Source: Chloroflexota bacterium
GTDB taxonomy: Bacteria; Chloroflexota; UBA11872
NCBI GenBank assembly: GCA_022820025.1
Contig: JAJEGF010000083.1
Location: 62,001 to 126,000 of the forward strand
Direction of reading: 5' to 3'
DNA: 64,000 nt
In this document: piece by piece, positions 27,131-36,833 of the stretch
Layout of the letters: the number at the start of each line of letters is the position of its first letter
Numbering within the stretch: position 1 is the first letter of the stretch
Notes under the pieces: model-generated
Told to the model about the DNA's origin: nothing
What the model saw: the letters and a program-made list of their open reading frames with translations, nothing else
The model's database searches: none
Program-made: the position numbers and the translations under genes

Positions 27131-29080
27131 ATGGCTGCGGAGTCGGTCGTGGAACTGGACCACCCCACAATTCGCGCCCTGTTCGAAGCGCCGACGGCCA
27201 CCCGGCCTCTATGGGCGCCGCACGGTCGGCGCCTTGCCTATACCGTTGCCGTTCCCGACGTCGAAGCGAATAGCACGTCGAGCGAAATCTGGATCCTCGA
27301 TGCCGAGCGGCTGAGCGCCGAGAAGCTGGCCGGAGGGATTCCCGGCAGCGGACCTTCAATTGCCTGGTCGCCGGATGGCGCCCGCCTCGCCGTTGTGGAA
27401 TCCGAGGACGAGACCGACCGCATTGTCCTGATCGGACTTGACGGAACGCGGAGCGAGATCGATCTCGCGCAGGCGCCGCACGGCCGGCTGGCCACGCATG
27501 CGTTCTTTCGAACGTTTGCCTGGGCGCCCGACGCTGAGCGGCTGCTGTATACCGCCTACGACCGCGAGCCCGACAAACCACCGGACCCGGCCGTGAATCC
27601 GCGCAACGACGGCGACGGGCTGGGCGAGGTCGAACGAATCCGCCTCTGGGTGCACGACCTGGGCGGAAGCGAGCCGCCGCGACCGATCACGTCTGACGGA
27701 TTCCACAGCGGCGCCGGAGCTTGGCTGCGTGATGGCCAGACCGTGGTGTTCGTTTCCAACCGCAGCGGACGAGAAGAGGGCGCCGTCTCAAATCTGACGC
27801 AGCCGTTCGGGATCTGGACGACCGACGCGGGCGGATCGTCCGAGCGGCCGCTGGTCGTGGGTTCCAACGCCGTCATTGCGCCGGCGCCCTCGCGCGACGG
27901 GCGTCGCATCGCGTTTCTTGCCGCACCGATGATGGGCCCGCATTCCGTCAACATGGAGCTGACCACGGTCGACCTTGCTCGAGGCGGCCGGCAAGCCCTC
28001 ACCGCCGGGCTGAACCGCAGCGTGGACACCGACGCACCGCCGGCGCCGGCGCCCGACGGATCGTGGTTCGTTTCGGTGATGGACGGCATGCGCAGTGTGC
28101 TCATGCGGGCGGGCGACGATCGGTCGCCGACGCCGCTGGCGCTCGAGCAGCCGCATGCCTCGCTGCCTGACGTTGACGGCCACAGTGGCGAAATCGCCTG
28201 CGTCACCCAGGCGGCCACCGTTCCGCCCGAGGTTGAACTGCTCTCGCCGGATGGACGTACGCGCTGGCGCTCGACGCACCAGGGCGTCGAGTGCGAATCG
28301 CGGTCCCGAATCTGGACAATCGAACGCGAGGCCGGCTTCTCGATCGAGAGTCTGGTCCTGGCGCCGGCCGACACCCCGCCACGGGGCGTAATCCTCTGGC
28401 CGCATGGTGGTCCGCACAGTCGAACCGCTCATGAGTACCGTCCGGAGAGTGAGGCGGCGGTCCGCCACGGATTCGCGGTGGTGCAACCCAACTTCCGCGG
28501 CAGCCACGGCTACGGCATCGACTTCGTTCTGGCCGACCGGATGGACCTGGGTGGCGGCGACTACGCGGACTGCCTGGCGGCGCTCGATTCGTGGCTGGCG
28601 ATGTCCGGCTGCGATGACACTCCGGAGTTCGTCACCGGTACCAGCCACGGCGGCTATCTCACCGCATGGGCCGTCGGACATACGCGGCGCTTTGTCGCGG
28701 CGGTTGCCGTCAACGCGGTGACCAACGTCGAGAGCTTTTTCGGTCAGACCGACATCCCAAGCTGGGTCTACTGGGAATTCGGGGGCTCACCGCTTCAGCA
28801 GCGTGAACTCATCCGCGACCGTTCGCCCGTCCAGCATCTGGCCGGCGCCACGACGCCCACGCTCGTGGTCCACAGCGAGGAGGACCGCCGCGTACCGATC
28901 GCCCAGGGGCTGGAGTTCCACGCGCTCCTGCGGGCCGCCGGCGTCGCCACCGACTTCGTGCGCTATCCGCGCGAATATCATCGAATCAGCGAGCCGGCAC
29001 ATCGCGTCGATCTGATCTCCCGAACACTTGACTGGTTCTTCAGGCACATAGCGAACGGCGCCGGCCGAAGCGACACCTGA
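27131..29080 (+). CDS. S9-family prolyl-oligopeptidase-like peptidase
   Basis: The 649-residue protein has an N-terminal beta-propeller of TolB/WD-like repeats (LWAPHGRRLAYTV, IAWSPDGARLAVV, FAWAPDAERLLYT) and a C-terminal alpha/beta-hydrolase domain. The triad is Ser505 in GTSHGGY, Asp585 in SEEDRRVP and His617 in YPREYHRIS, as in acylaminoacyl-peptidases. It lacks a signal peptide and should act in the cytosol on short peptides or N-acylated peptides. That suits a unit with the N-acyl-amino-acid deacylase. Confidence 0.92.
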   Translation: MAAESVVELDHPTIRALFEAPTATRPLWAPHGRRLAYTVAVPDVEANSTSSEIWILDAERLSAEKLAGGIPGSGPSIAWSPDGARLAVVESEDETDRIVLIGLDGTRSEIDLAQAPHGRLATHAFFRTFAWAPDAERLLYTAYDREPDKPPDPAVNPRNDGDGLGEVERIRLWVHDLGGSEPPRPITSDGFHSGAGAWLRDGQTVVFVSNRSGREEGAVSNLTQPFGIWTTDAGGSSERPLVVGSNAVIAPAPSRDGRRIAFLAAPMMGPHSVNMELTTVDLARGGRQALTAGLNRSVDTDAPPAPAPDGSWFVSVMDGMRSVLMRAGDDRSPTPLALEQPHASLPDVDGHSGEIACVTQAATVPPEVELLSPDGRTRWRSTHQGVECESRSRIWTIEREAGFSIESLVLAPADTPPRGVILWPHGGPHSRTAHEYRPESEAAVRHGFAVVQPNFRGSHGYGIDFVLADRMDLGGGDYADCLAALDSWLAMSGCDDTPEFVTGTSHGGYLTAWAVGHTRRFVAAVAVNAVTNVESFFGQTDIPSWVYWEFGGSPLQQRELIRDRSPVQHLAGATTPTLVVHSEEDRRVPIAQGLEFHALLRAAGVATDFVRYPREYHRISEPAHRVDLISRTLDWFFRHIANGAGRSDT

Positions 29081-29127
29081 CGACAGCTCTCGTCGACTGC
29101 CGCGCTTGGCGTGCGCGCGCCTTCGCG

Positions 29128-29156
29128 TTGCCGCCGCGCGCTACGAACGGTATTGT
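29128..29156 (+). promoter_or_regulatory. Sigma-70-type promoter for glmS
   Basis: TTGCCG at 29128-29133 and TATTGT at 29151-29156 are separated by exactly 17 bases, each matching the consensus at four of six positions. The predicted start near 29163 leaves a leader of roughly 67 bases before glmS. It would drive the glmS, FtsB-like, dut, tilS run. No glmS ribozyme core was recognised in the leader. Confidence 0.5.
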
Positions 29157-29229
29157 CAGGGCAGGGGAGGCGCAGGTTCCGCGGGCCACATACGGCCCTC
29201 GTTGGCCTTGCTGGCCGGAGAACGGCGCC

Positions 29230-31068
29230 ATGTGCGGCATCGTTGGGTATATCGGCGATGGGTCGGCCGCCCCAGCCATCCTGGACGGGCTGCGTGCCCT
29301 TGAATACCGGGGCTACGACTCCGCTGGACTCGCGGTCCTCACGCCCCAGGGGCTCCGCGTCCGTCGCAGGGCCGGGCGAATCCGCGACCTGGCTCGGCTG
29401 ATTGACGACGATCTGATGTCCGGCGACATCGGCATCGGGCACACCCGCTGGGCGACCCACGGGGCCGTGACTGACGCCAACGCTCATCCCCACACCGACG
29501 CGTCAGGTCGCCTGGTCCTCGTCCATAACGGCATGACCGACAACGTGGCGGACATTCGCGACGAACTCCTCGCGGACGGGCACGTCTTCACTTCCGAGAC
29601 CGACACGGAAGTCATCGCGCATCTCATTGGTGCCCATCGGGACGCTGGGTCGTCGCTGACCGACGCCGTGGGTCGCACGCTGCGCCGCCTCGCCGGTGCG
29701 CACTCCGTGGTGGCCCTCGCGGCCGACGAACCAGGCCTGCTGGTGGGCGGACGCATAGGGTCGGCCGGCGGGCTGGTCGTGGGTCATGGCGCGTCCGAAG
29801 CGCTCTTGGCGTCCGACCTGCCGGCGGTTGTTCGTCATACTCGGCACGTGCAGGTTGTGGAGGCTGGCGAAATCGTGGCGCTTCGAAGCGATGGCGCCGA
29901 GTTTCAAGACCTGCACAACCGCTCCCGCCAACGCCGCCTGTTCTCGGTGCCCTGGGGCCCGCTGGCGGCGGCCAAGGCGGGCCATCGGCACTTCATGCAC
30001 AAGGAGATTCACGAGCAGCCCAAGACGCTGGCTGACACGATCCGCCCGCGGGTCACGTTGGAACCGGCTGAGTTACGCCTTCATGACTTTCAATTGCCCG
30101 TTGCCGCGCGGGATATCGAGCGCGTGGTGATCGTGGCCAGCGGCAGCTCGCACTTTGCCGGGATGGTCGGCTCGCGCTATCTGCGCGAACTGGCACAACT
30201 GCCGACCACTACTGAGGTGGCCTCGGAGTTCGCCTACGCCCCGGGGCCGCTTTCCCGCGAAACGCTGGTGATTGCGATTTCACAGTCGGGCGCCACGGCC
30301 GACGTGCTGCTGGCCGTCGAGCGCGCACGAGCCGGCGGTGCGCCGGTGGTGGCGCTGGTCAACACCGTTGGCAGCGAACTCACGCGAACAGCCGACACCG
30401 CGTTCTACTTGCACGCAGGCCCTGAAATCAGCGTCTGCGCCACCAAGACTTTCGTATCCCAGCTTGGAGCGCTCTATCTGCTGGCCTGTCACCTGGGCGT
30501 GCGAAGCGGCACGTTGCCGCCAGACCAACTGGCCCGTCGACTGGCCGATATCGGGCACGCCCCAATTGCTATTGCCCGCGTGCTGCAGCTTGAGAAGCAA
30601 GTCGAAGATCTGGCTCGCCGATATCACCATGCCCGCAACTTTCTGTACATGGGCCGGGGCCTGGCGCATCCCATTGCCCTGGAAGGTGCGCTCAAACTCA
30701 AGGAGATTTCATACATCCACGCTGAAGGGTTTGCTGCTGGCGAACTCAAGCACGGCCCTATCGCGCTCGTGGATCCCGACATTCCGGTCGTCGTCCTGGC
30801 GCTGGACGACGAACTTCGCGCCAAGACCCTCAATGCCGTCGAGCAGATTCGCTCGCGCAATGGCCGGGTCATTCTGGTCGCCACCGAAGGCGACGACCTG
30901 GACGAAGGAATCGCCGAAGAAACCATCAGCATTCCCCGTACACCGCCGTTGATCTCGCCGATCGTCGGCGTCGTTCCACTGCAACTCTTTGCGTATCACA
31001 TCGCCGTGTGGCTGGGGTTGGACGTGGATCAACCGCGCAACCTCGCCAAGTCGGTCACCGTCGAGTAA
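29230..31068 (+). CDS. glmS: Glutamine--fructose-6-phosphate aminotransferase (isomerizing)
   Basis: I start at ATG 29230, so that the nucleophile Cys is residue 2 (MCGIVGYIG) as the N-terminal nucleophile requires; the frame upstream to 29128 is not coding. The 612-residue length is normal. A glutaminase domain (GIGHTRWATHG, HPHTD, VHNGMTDN) is followed by two SIS domains (IVASGSSHFAG, ISQSGATADVLLAVERA, YMGRGLAHPIALEGALKLKEISYIHAEGF). It ends in the conserved tail DQPRNLAKSVTVE. It makes glucosamine-6-phosphate for peptidoglycan. GGAG precedes the start, and the stop overlaps the next start (TAATG). Confidence 0.97.
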   Translation: MCGIVGYIGDGSAAPAILDGLRALEYRGYDSAGLAVLTPQGLRVRRRAGRIRDLARLIDDDLMSGDIGIGHTRWATHGAVTDANAHPHTDASGRLVLVHNGMTDNVADIRDELLADGHVFTSETDTEVIAHLIGAHRDAGSSLTDAVGRTLRRLAGAHSVVALAADEPGLLVGGRIGSAGGLVVGHGASEALLASDLPAVVRHTRHVQVVEAGEIVALRSDGAEFQDLHNRSRQRRLFSVPWGPLAAAKAGHRHFMHKEIHEQPKTLADTIRPRVTLEPAELRLHDFQLPVAARDIERVVIVASGSSHFAGMVGSRYLRELAQLPTTTEVASEFAYAPGPLSRETLVIAISQSGATADVLLAVERARAGGAPVVALVNTVGSELTRTADTAFYLHAGPEISVCATKTFVSQLGALYLLACHLGVRSGTLPPDQLARRLADIGHAPIAIARVLQLEKQVEDLARRYHHARNFLYMGRGLAHPIALEGALKLKEISYIHAEGFAAGELKHGPIALVDPDIPVVVLALDDELRAKTLNAVEQIRSRNGRVILVATEGDDLDEGIAEETISIPRTPPLISPIVGVVPLQLFAYHIAVWLGLDVDQPRNLAKSVTVE

Positions 31069-31490
31069 TGCAGGCGTCCGCCGCGTCACCCGGCAGCGAC
31101 CGCGCGCGCCTGCTGGGCCAGATTCTGGCCCTGGTTGGCGTGCTGGCGCTTATCGCGGTGATCGTGCGCGAAACCACGAACTCGCCCGCCTACCTGGCAG
31201 CCAACGAGCGCATCGAGGAACTGAATGTGCAGATCGAACGTGTCGAGCGCGCCAACGAGGAACTTCGCGAACGGCTGGACTACGCGCAGTCGCTGCCCGC
31301 CTTGCGCGAGATCGCCAAGCGTGATCTCGGCCTGATCGATCCTGGCGACCGCGCCATCGTCATCATGGACGACTTGAGCGGCGTACCGATTCCTACCCCG
31401 GCCCCGGCCGAGACACCGCTGCCGGACGCGCCGCCGCCCTTGCGATTCGGCCACCTACGTGCCTGGATCGAGGTCTTCGCCGGCGGCTGA
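31068..31490 (+). CDS. FtsB/DivIC-like septum formation initiator
   Basis: ATG 31068 overlaps the glmS stop. The 140-residue product has one membrane helix (LLGQILALVGVLALIAVIV), a coiled coil (ANERIEELNVQIERVERANEELRERLDYAQ), and the post-coil segment REIAKRDLGLIDPGDRAIVIM. That last segment is the hallmark of FtsB/DivIC proteins, which bridge FtsL and FtsQ at the division site. A Pro-rich tail follows. Its place between glmS and dut/tilS/ftsH fits cell-wall and division functions. Confidence 0.82.
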   Translation: MQASAASPGSDRARLLGQILALVGVLALIAVIVRETTNSPAYLAANERIEELNVQIERVERANEELRERLDYAQSLPALREIAKRDLGLIDPGDRAIVIMDDLSGVPIPTPAPAETPLPDAPPPLRFGHLRAWIEVFAGG

Positions 31491-31522
31491 CGGTTCGGCC
31501 GGCAGCGTAGACTCGCCTCGCT

Positions 31523-31951
31523 ATGCGCGTGCCCATTTCCCGCGTCGATCCCTCGCTCCCCTTACCTGCCTATGCCACCGACGGGTCCGTGGGGTTTGAT
31601 TTCACAACGCGGACAACCACTGAGGTCGCCCCCGGCGGGACCGCCCGGATTCCGTCCAACCTCATCGTGGCCACCCCGCCCGGCTACATGTTGCTCGTGG
31701 CGGTGCGCAGCAGCACGCCCCACCGCACGGGCCTGCGACTTTCCAACGCCATCGGCATTGTCGATCAAGACTTTGCCGGGCCGGACGATGAAGTCCACAT
31801 TGACGTCTGGAATCCGACGGACCGTACCGTCGTCGTGAATCGGGGCGACCGGATCGCGCAGGGAGTGTTCGTGTCCGTCGCGGTGGCTACCTGGGACGAA
31901 CGGGAGACGCCCGATGCCCCGTCACGCGGAGGATTCGGGAGCACCGGCTAG
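31523..31951 (+). CDS. dut: dUTP diphosphatase (dUTPase)
   Basis: The five dUTPase motifs can be followed in 142 residues: YATDGSVGFDF (motif 1), RSSTPHRTGL (2), GIVDQDFAGPDDEV (3, with catalytic Asp), RGDRIAQGVF (4) and SRGGFGSTG (5, closing the active site). Motif 3 has GPDDE where GYRGE is common, a modest variation. The trimeric enzyme hydrolyses dUTP to dUMP and pyrophosphate. The tilS start lies inside its last 38 bases. Confidence 0.92.
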   Translation: MRVPISRVDPSLPLPAYATDGSVGFDFTTRTTTEVAPGGTARIPSNLIVATPPGYMLLVAVRSSTPHRTGLRLSNAIGIVDQDFAGPDDEVHIDVWNPTDRTVVVNRGDRIAQGVFVSVAVATWDERETPDAPSRGGFGSTG

Positions 31952-33383
31952 TCGCGACCATCCGCGACACGCGGTGCGTCTGGTTCGCGACGCCGTCCAT
32001 CACGCCACCGTGCAAACGGCCGGGCTGACGGCTCGCGATCTGCTCGCCGTGGCTGTGTCGGGCGGTCCGGATTCCATGGTTCTGCTAGACGCGCTCCTGG
32101 CCGCCCGCGAGCGCGGGGGACCAGAGCTTCATGTTCTGCACTTTGACCATGCCTGGCACGACGGCAGTGCAGCTGTCGCCCGCGGCGTAGTGGACGCCTG
32201 CCGTGCCATGGGGGTCGCATGCACGAGCGAGCGGGCCGCTCAGCCCGCCGCGCCCCCCGGCGAGTCCCGTGAAATGGCTGCCCGCCGCCTTCGGTACGGA
32301 TTCCTGCGCCGCGCGGGCGCGCAACTCGGCGTCGCCCGCGTGGCTACGGGTCACCAGGCAGACGACCAGGTGGAAACCATCCTGATGAACCTCGCACGCG
32401 GCGGCGGGCCCGACGCCCTTCAGGGCATGCGTCTGGACGACGGCGCAACGCTGCGCCCACTGTTGACCGTGTGGCGAAGCCAGGTGGAGGCCTACGCGGC
32501 GGCCCGCCGCCTGCCGATACACCACGATCCTGCCAACCATTCACCCGCATTTCGCCGTAACCGGATCCGCCACGAGTTGATCCCACTGTTTGACGAGATC
32601 TATCCGGGATTGCGCAAGGCACTCCTGCGCGCCGGCGCGCTGGCGGCGCCGGCAGCCGAGCCTGTGGTCCGCCCGGTTCGGGGCGTTCGGATGCCGCTGG
32701 CCCCGGATCGGTGCGCCGTGCCCGCCGGACGGCTGCGTCAGGCGTTGAATACCGTGTTGCGGTCAGACGGACGGCCGCGACGCCAGCTCGGCGAGTCGCA
32801 TTGGCGAGCGCTCGAACGTGCGCTGGCCGACAACACAGCTGGACGATGGGTCCAGCTGCCCGGCGAGCGCTGGGCCTATGTACGGGATCGCGCGATCGCG
32901 CTGTACGGTGGTCGGGTGGCTGATCCGTCATGGTCCGAGGCCATCGAGCTATCGATTCCGTCGGTCGTAGAGTTGGCGGTTGGCCGGCTCACGCTTCGTC
33001 ACCTGTCGCGGGCCGATGCCGCCGGCGATTCGTCGGCGTTCCACGCGCTTGCGGTCCCTGCACCGGGCGCCCGGCTGGCCGTTCGTACGCCGCGCCCGGG
33101 CGATCAGCTCAAGTCGCCGATCGATGGGCGCCGCCACGACCTCGCACGCCTGTTGCGCCGCCGTCGCGTGCCCAAGGCTCTCCGCGCCGGCACGCCCGTG
33201 GTTACGGTGAACGACAAGCCCGCCTGCGTTCCTGGAGTCGTTGTTGATGCGGACCACCAGGTCCCGCCAGACGTCGACCGGATTCTTGCCATTTCAATCA
33301 GCTGGACGCCGTTGCCTCCGGCGAACCCGGCGGGTGGTTTCGCTACGGAATCATCGGTGGACATTCGTACACTCGATACGTAA
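31914..33383 (+). CDS. tilS: tRNA(Ile)-lysidine synthase
   Basis: The 489-residue protein has the N-type ATP pyrophosphatase P-loop AVAVSGGPDSMVLLDALLA (SGGPDS at 49-54), HFDHAWHDGS, ATGHQADDQVETILMNLARG, and NRIRHELIPLF. These identify TilS, which converts the AUA-reading tRNA-Ile anticodon C34 to lysidine using lysine and ATP. The C-terminal part holds the TilS tRNA-binding domains (AVRTPRPGDQLKSPIDGRRHDLARLLRRRRVPKALR). The start overlaps dut by 38 bases. The tilS-ftsH order is widespread in bacteria. Confidence 0.94.
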   Translation: MPRHAEDSGAPASRDHPRHAVRLVRDAVHHATVQTAGLTARDLLAVAVSGGPDSMVLLDALLAARERGGPELHVLHFDHAWHDGSAAVARGVVDACRAMGVACTSERAAQPAAPPGESREMAARRLRYGFLRRAGAQLGVARVATGHQADDQVETILMNLARGGGPDALQGMRLDDGATLRPLLTVWRSQVEAYAAARRLPIHHDPANHSPAFRRNRIRHELIPLFDEIYPGLRKALLRAGALAAPAAEPVVRPVRGVRMPLAPDRCAVPAGRLRQALNTVLRSDGRPRRQLGESHWRALERALADNTAGRWVQLPGERWAYVRDRAIALYGGRVADPSWSEAIELSIPSVVELAVGRLTLRHLSRADAAGDSSAFHALAVPAPGARLAVRTPRPGDQLKSPIDGRRHDLARLLRRRRVPKALRAGTPVVTVNDKPACVPGVVVDADHQVPPDVDRILAISISWTPLPPANPAGGFATESSVDIRTLDT

Positions 33384-33414
33384 CAGACGTGCGGGTCAGG
33401 CGCGTAAGGGCCGC

Positions 33415-33423
33415 TGATATAAT
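33415..33423 (+). promoter_or_regulatory. Extended -10 promoter of ftsH
   Basis: TGATATAAT at 33415-33423 is a perfect extended -10 element (TGnTATAAT), with a start expected near 33430, about 57 bases before ftsH. No good -35 box is seen 16-18 bases upstream, which is usual for extended -10 promoters. It suggests that ftsH can be transcribed independently of tilS. Confidence 0.65.
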
Positions 33424-33486
33424 CGCCGACATCCACGCGGCGCAGCGCCCGTCTCGTTCTGTCCGGGGACGAAAGGCTGCCCTTCT

Positions 33487-35445
33487 ATGAACAACCGACT
33501 CGTCCGCAACGGCTTCATGTACATCGTGCTGGCCGTTGCGATTCTGGTTGTGTTGTTCGTGATGTTCAATCCAAGCCCGCGCCAGCAGAACGTGCCAATC
33601 TCCACGCTGCTTGCCGAGGTCCAGGCGGCCGCCGATCGCGGCAGCCGGCCGCAGATTCGCCTTGGCGGCACGCGCGTCACGGCCAGCGTGGACGGACGCA
33701 CGATCACCTCGGTGGTGGACGACAACTTCGACATCGGCCGCGAACTGGCCGGCCGTGGCATCAACACCGGCGGCGAGCAGGTCACGGTCGAATTCGACGA
33801 ACCCAGCAACGCGCCCACCATCATCAGCATCCTGACCTCCGTGCTGCCGCTGCTGGTCTTCATTGGCCTGCTCATCTTCCTGATGCGCCAGGCGCAGGGC
33901 TCCAACTCCCAGGCGCTCAGCTTTGGCCGCAGCCGCGCCCGCATGGTCACCGCCAACCGCCCCAAGGTCACCTTCAAGCACGTCCAGGGCGTGGATGAAG
34001 CCAAACAGGAACTGGCCGAAGTCGTCGAGTTCCTGAAATACCCCGAGAAGTTCACCAAGATCGGCGCGGAAATCCCCAAGGGCGTCCTGCTCGTTGGCCC
34101 GCCGGGTACCGGCAAGACCTACCTGTCCAAGGCCGTGGCCGGCGAAGCGGGCGTCCCCTTCTTCAGCATCAGCGGCTCGGAATTCGTCGAAATGTTCGTC
34201 GGCGTCGGTGCGTCGCGAGTTCGCGACCTCTTCGAAAAGGCCAAGCAGAGCGCACCCTCGCTGGTGTTCGTGGACGAGATCGATGCCGTCGGACGTCAGC
34301 GCGGCGCGGGACTTGGTGGCAGTCACGACGAGCGTGAGCAGACCCTCAACCAGATCCTGGTTGAAATGGACGGCTTCGAGACTGAGCAGACGGTGATCGT
34401 GCTTGCGGCCACTAATCGGCCGGACGTTCTCGACCCCGCCCTGTTGCGGCCGGGCCGGTTTGACCGCCGGGTCACGTTGGACCTGCCGGATATCCGCGGC
34501 CGTGAAGCGATCCTCCGCGTTCACGCCCGCGAGAAACCGCTCGATCCCGACGTGGACCTGGAAACCGTAGGCAAGCAGACGCCAGGCTTCTCGGGCGCCG
34601 ACCTGAAGAACTTGCTCAACGAGGCCGCCATTCTTGCGGCGCGGCGTAACCGGTCGGTATTGAGCATGTTCGAAATCGAGGAAGCCATCGACCGTCTGAT
34701 CGCGGGGCCGCAGCGCAAGAGTCGCGTCATGAGCGCCCAGGAAAAGCGCGTGACCGCCTACCACGAGATCGGCCACGCCCTGGTCGCGCACATGCTCAAG
34801 CGGTCCGATCCGGTCTACAAGGTGACCATCCTGCCGCGCGGACAAATGGGCGGTTACACGCGCCTGCAGCCGCCTGAGGATCGCCATCTATACACCAAGT
34901 CGTTCTTCGAGGACATGCTGGCCATGATCATGGGCGGCCACGCCGCCGAAGTGCTGGTCTTTGGCGAGATGTCAACGGGTCCCAGCAACGACATCCAGCA
35001 GGCCACCGAAACCGCCCGCCGCATGGTCACGCAGTACGGCATGTCGCCCAAGCTCGGCCCGCGGGCCTTTGGCCGCCGCGAGGAACTGGTCTTTCTCGGC
35101 CGGGATATCGCGGAGCAGCGCAACTACAGCGAGCGAGTGGCGGAGGATATCGACAAAGAGGTTTCCCACCTCATTGACGATGCCCACCGTCGCGCGATGG
35201 ACATCCTCTCCCGCCATCACGACTTGCTGGACAAGCTGTCCGAGCGGCTGATCGAGGTGGAAACCCTGGACGCCGAAGAGTTCACGCTGCTCATTGACCA
35301 GCACGAGGGCCGCGCGCCGCTGACTCCACCCGACGTGCCCGAGCCGGCGCCCGAGTCCGACCCAATCGACGGGGAGGCCGCCGAAGCTCCGGACATCAAG
35401 CTCCCGCCCAATCCCAAACCCCGCCCGGCCGAAGGCGCCGTCTAG
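33487..35445 (+). CDS. ftsH: ATP-dependent zinc metalloprotease FtsH
   Basis: The 652-residue membrane protease has an N-terminal helix ([18 protein letters not shown]), a small periplasmic domain, a second helix ([15 protein letters not shown]), an AAA domain with Walker A GPPGTGKT at 204-211, Walker [10 protein letters not shown] and [16 protein letters not shown]. The M41 protease domain has the zinc site HEIGH at 426-430. The tail after about 620 is an acidic, Pro-rich extension. It degrades misfolded membrane proteins and selected regulators. Confidence 0.97.
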   Translation: MNNRLVRNGFMYIVLAVAILVVLFVMFNPSPRQQNVPISTLLAEVQAAADRGSRPQIRLGGTRVTASVDGRTITSVVDDNFDIGRELAGRGINTGGEQVTVEFDEPSNAPTIISILTSVLPLLVFIGLLIFLMRQAQGSNSQALSFGRSRARMVTANRPKVTFKHVQGVDEAKQELAEVVEFLKYPEKFTKIGAEIPKGVLLVGPPGTGKTYLSKAVAGEAGVPFFSISGSEFVEMFVGVGASRVRDLFEKAKQSAPSLVFVDEIDAVGRQRGAGLGGSHDEREQTLNQILVEMDGFETEQTVIVLAATNRPDVLDPALLRPGRFDRRVTLDLPDIRGREAILRVHAREKPLDPDVDLETVGKQTPGFSGADLKNLLNEAAILAARRNRSVLSMFEIEEAIDRLIAGPQRKSRVMSAQEKRVTAYHEIGHALVAHMLKRSDPVYKVTILPRGQMGGYTRLQPPEDRHLYTKSFFEDMLAMIMGGHAAEVLVFGEMSTGPSNDIQQATETARRMVTQYGMSPKLGPRAFGRREELVFLGRDIAEQRNYSERVAEDIDKEVSHLIDDAHRRAMDILSRHHDLLDKLSERLIEVETLDAEEFTLLIDQHEGRAPLTPPDVPEPAPESDPIDGEAAEAPDIKLPPNPKPRPAEGAV

Positions 35446-35481
35446 CGCCCGTTTCGCCGCCCTGGACGTCGGGCGAGCTTC

Positions 35482-36306
35482 TCAGCCATATCGCCACTGT
35501 CGCCACAAGGTGCCGGCCCGAAGTACCGGGAGCCGCAGCAGGCTTCGATATTGATTGTGCAGGTGAGCGGTCAACCCCGGCCTGGGATGTCTGACCCGGC
35601 CCACGGCGGGCACGGCTGACCTCGTCTCAATGGCCCGTCGCAGATCGGCGGCGCTCCGCCCTTCAAACAGAGTGACGGCCTTGGCCAGGTCGCCAAAGTG
35701 CGCATCGCTGGCGCCGATCCGCGCACCCACCTCGGCAGCATGGTCGCGGAGAAACGCCGACAACCGGTTGCGCGCACCCTGTCGCAGGTACGGATTCTCG
35801 GCCTCGATGCCATCGAAGCGACAGCGCCTGAGCGCCGTGCGCAATCGGTCGGCCGAAATGGATGACGGCAGACCGAGGAACGGATGCGCCACGATCGCCA
35901 GTCCGCCCTGGGCGTGAATCTCGTCCACCGTGTCGGGCACCGACCGGAAGATCCCTGGCGCGCGATCCAGGTACAGACCCACGATGTGGTCCTGCCGTCG
36001 GGTCGTGATCTCCATCCCAACGATCACGTCAACCCGCGCGTCAATAGCCCGTGCGTGATCCCGCGCACGCAGGGCCCCTTCGACCGTGTCGTGGTCGGTC
36101 ACGGCCAGTACATCAATACCCAGGCGCTCGGCGATCGCAACCACGTCCTCGGCAGAGACCACGCCGTCGCTGGCCGTCGTATGACAGTGCAGTTCCGCCA
36201 CGCCCCAGCCGCCCGCCGGCGCGGGCGGCGGATCGGCCGGAAGGCAGGGGCGTTCGATTCGCTCGTCTGAGTGTGTAATCGCGGTCACGTCGGCGACAGC
36301 CGCCAC
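35482..36306 (-). CDS. PHP-domain metal-dependent phosphoesterase
   Basis: A 274-residue protein with the PHP metal-binding series: LHCHTTASDG, LAVTDHDTVEG, IVGMEITTR, IVAHPFLG and IGASDAHF. This matches the YciV/RNase AM-like group, which acts on 3',5'-bisnucleotides or 5' ends of RNA, but the sequence only supports the broad family. The C-terminus is basic and extends about 40 residues past the last motif. It is convergent with ftsH and its start region has no clear neighbour. Confidence 0.87.
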   Translation of the reverse strand: MAAVADVTAITHSDERIERPCLPADPPPAPAGGWGVAELHCHTTASDGVVSAEDVVAIAERLGIDVLAVTDHDTVEGALRARDHARAIDARVDVIVGMEITTRRQDHIVGLYLDRAPGIFRSVPDTVDEIHAQGGLAIVAHPFLGLPSSISADRLRTALRRCRFDGIEAENPYLRQGARNRLSAFLRDHAAEVGARIGASDAHFGDLAKAVTLFEGRSAADLRRAIETRSAVPAVGRVRHPRPGLTAHLHNQYRSLLRLPVLRAGTLWRQWRYG

Positions 36307-36401
36307 ATTCTTGCCAATTCGATGGCCCCGACACTACCGATGCAAGCTCCGCGGTACGGGTGCGCGGAATCAGACAGACTGGAGTAGGCTTTGCCTTCAG
36401 C

Positions 36402-36833
36402 ATGAGCGTCGTGGGGAGCAATGTGAGCGGCCCGGAATCTGGCCCGGCCTGGAACGTCGAAGAGTTCCCGTCCAGCTACAACGGCGTCCCGATCGAGTGG
36501 GACCCTGAGCGCTATGACACGGCCGCCATGCCATTCATCGTGGCGATTCGGCAGCACTTCTGGTCGTGGCGGATTACCCGCTTTGCCGCCGCCACCGGGC
36601 TGATTGAAATTGACCTGGGCTTGCCCAGCGTGATGCCCGATGGCATGACCATGATCGGCTTCGATCCGGGCGACGAACCGCCGGCGGCACTGCTGGACGA
36701 GCTGGACGAACTCCTGCGCGGCATGGGCCGCGTGATGCTGGATGACGCCTGGACCTATCGCCTGCGCGCCTCTGATGGCGTGAAGACCGATCAGCACGAG
36801 GGCGCGTTCGGCGGCACGGCGGAGACCGGCTGA
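36402..36833 (+). CDS. Hypothetical acidic protein (143 aa)
   Basis: No family recognised. The core is FIVAIRQHFWSWRITRFAAATGLIEIDLGLPSVMPDGMTMIGFDPGDEP, followed by an acidic helix (ALLDELDELLRGMGRVMLDD). The start is uncertain: ATG 36402 is listed, but GTG 36423 has GGGGAG four bases upstream and may be the real one. The stop overlaps the next gene as TGATG, so the two unknown genes are coupled. Confidence 0.55.
   Translation: MSVVGSNVSGPESGPAWNVEEFPSSYNGVPIEWDPERYDTAAMPFIVAIRQHFWSWRITRFAAATGLIEIDLGLPSVMPDGMTMIGFDPGDEPPAALLDELDELLRGMGRVMLDDAWTYRLRASDGVKTDQHEGAFGGTAETG

Noticed and set aside
29163-29229. glmS ribozyme in the glmS leader
   Set aside because: The leader of about 67 bases is too short for the ribozyme and none of its core pairing is recognisable.
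33343-34887. 514-codon minus-strand ORF
   Set aside because: It is antisense to ftsH and ends in low-complexity His/Gln/Asp segments; no domain is seen.
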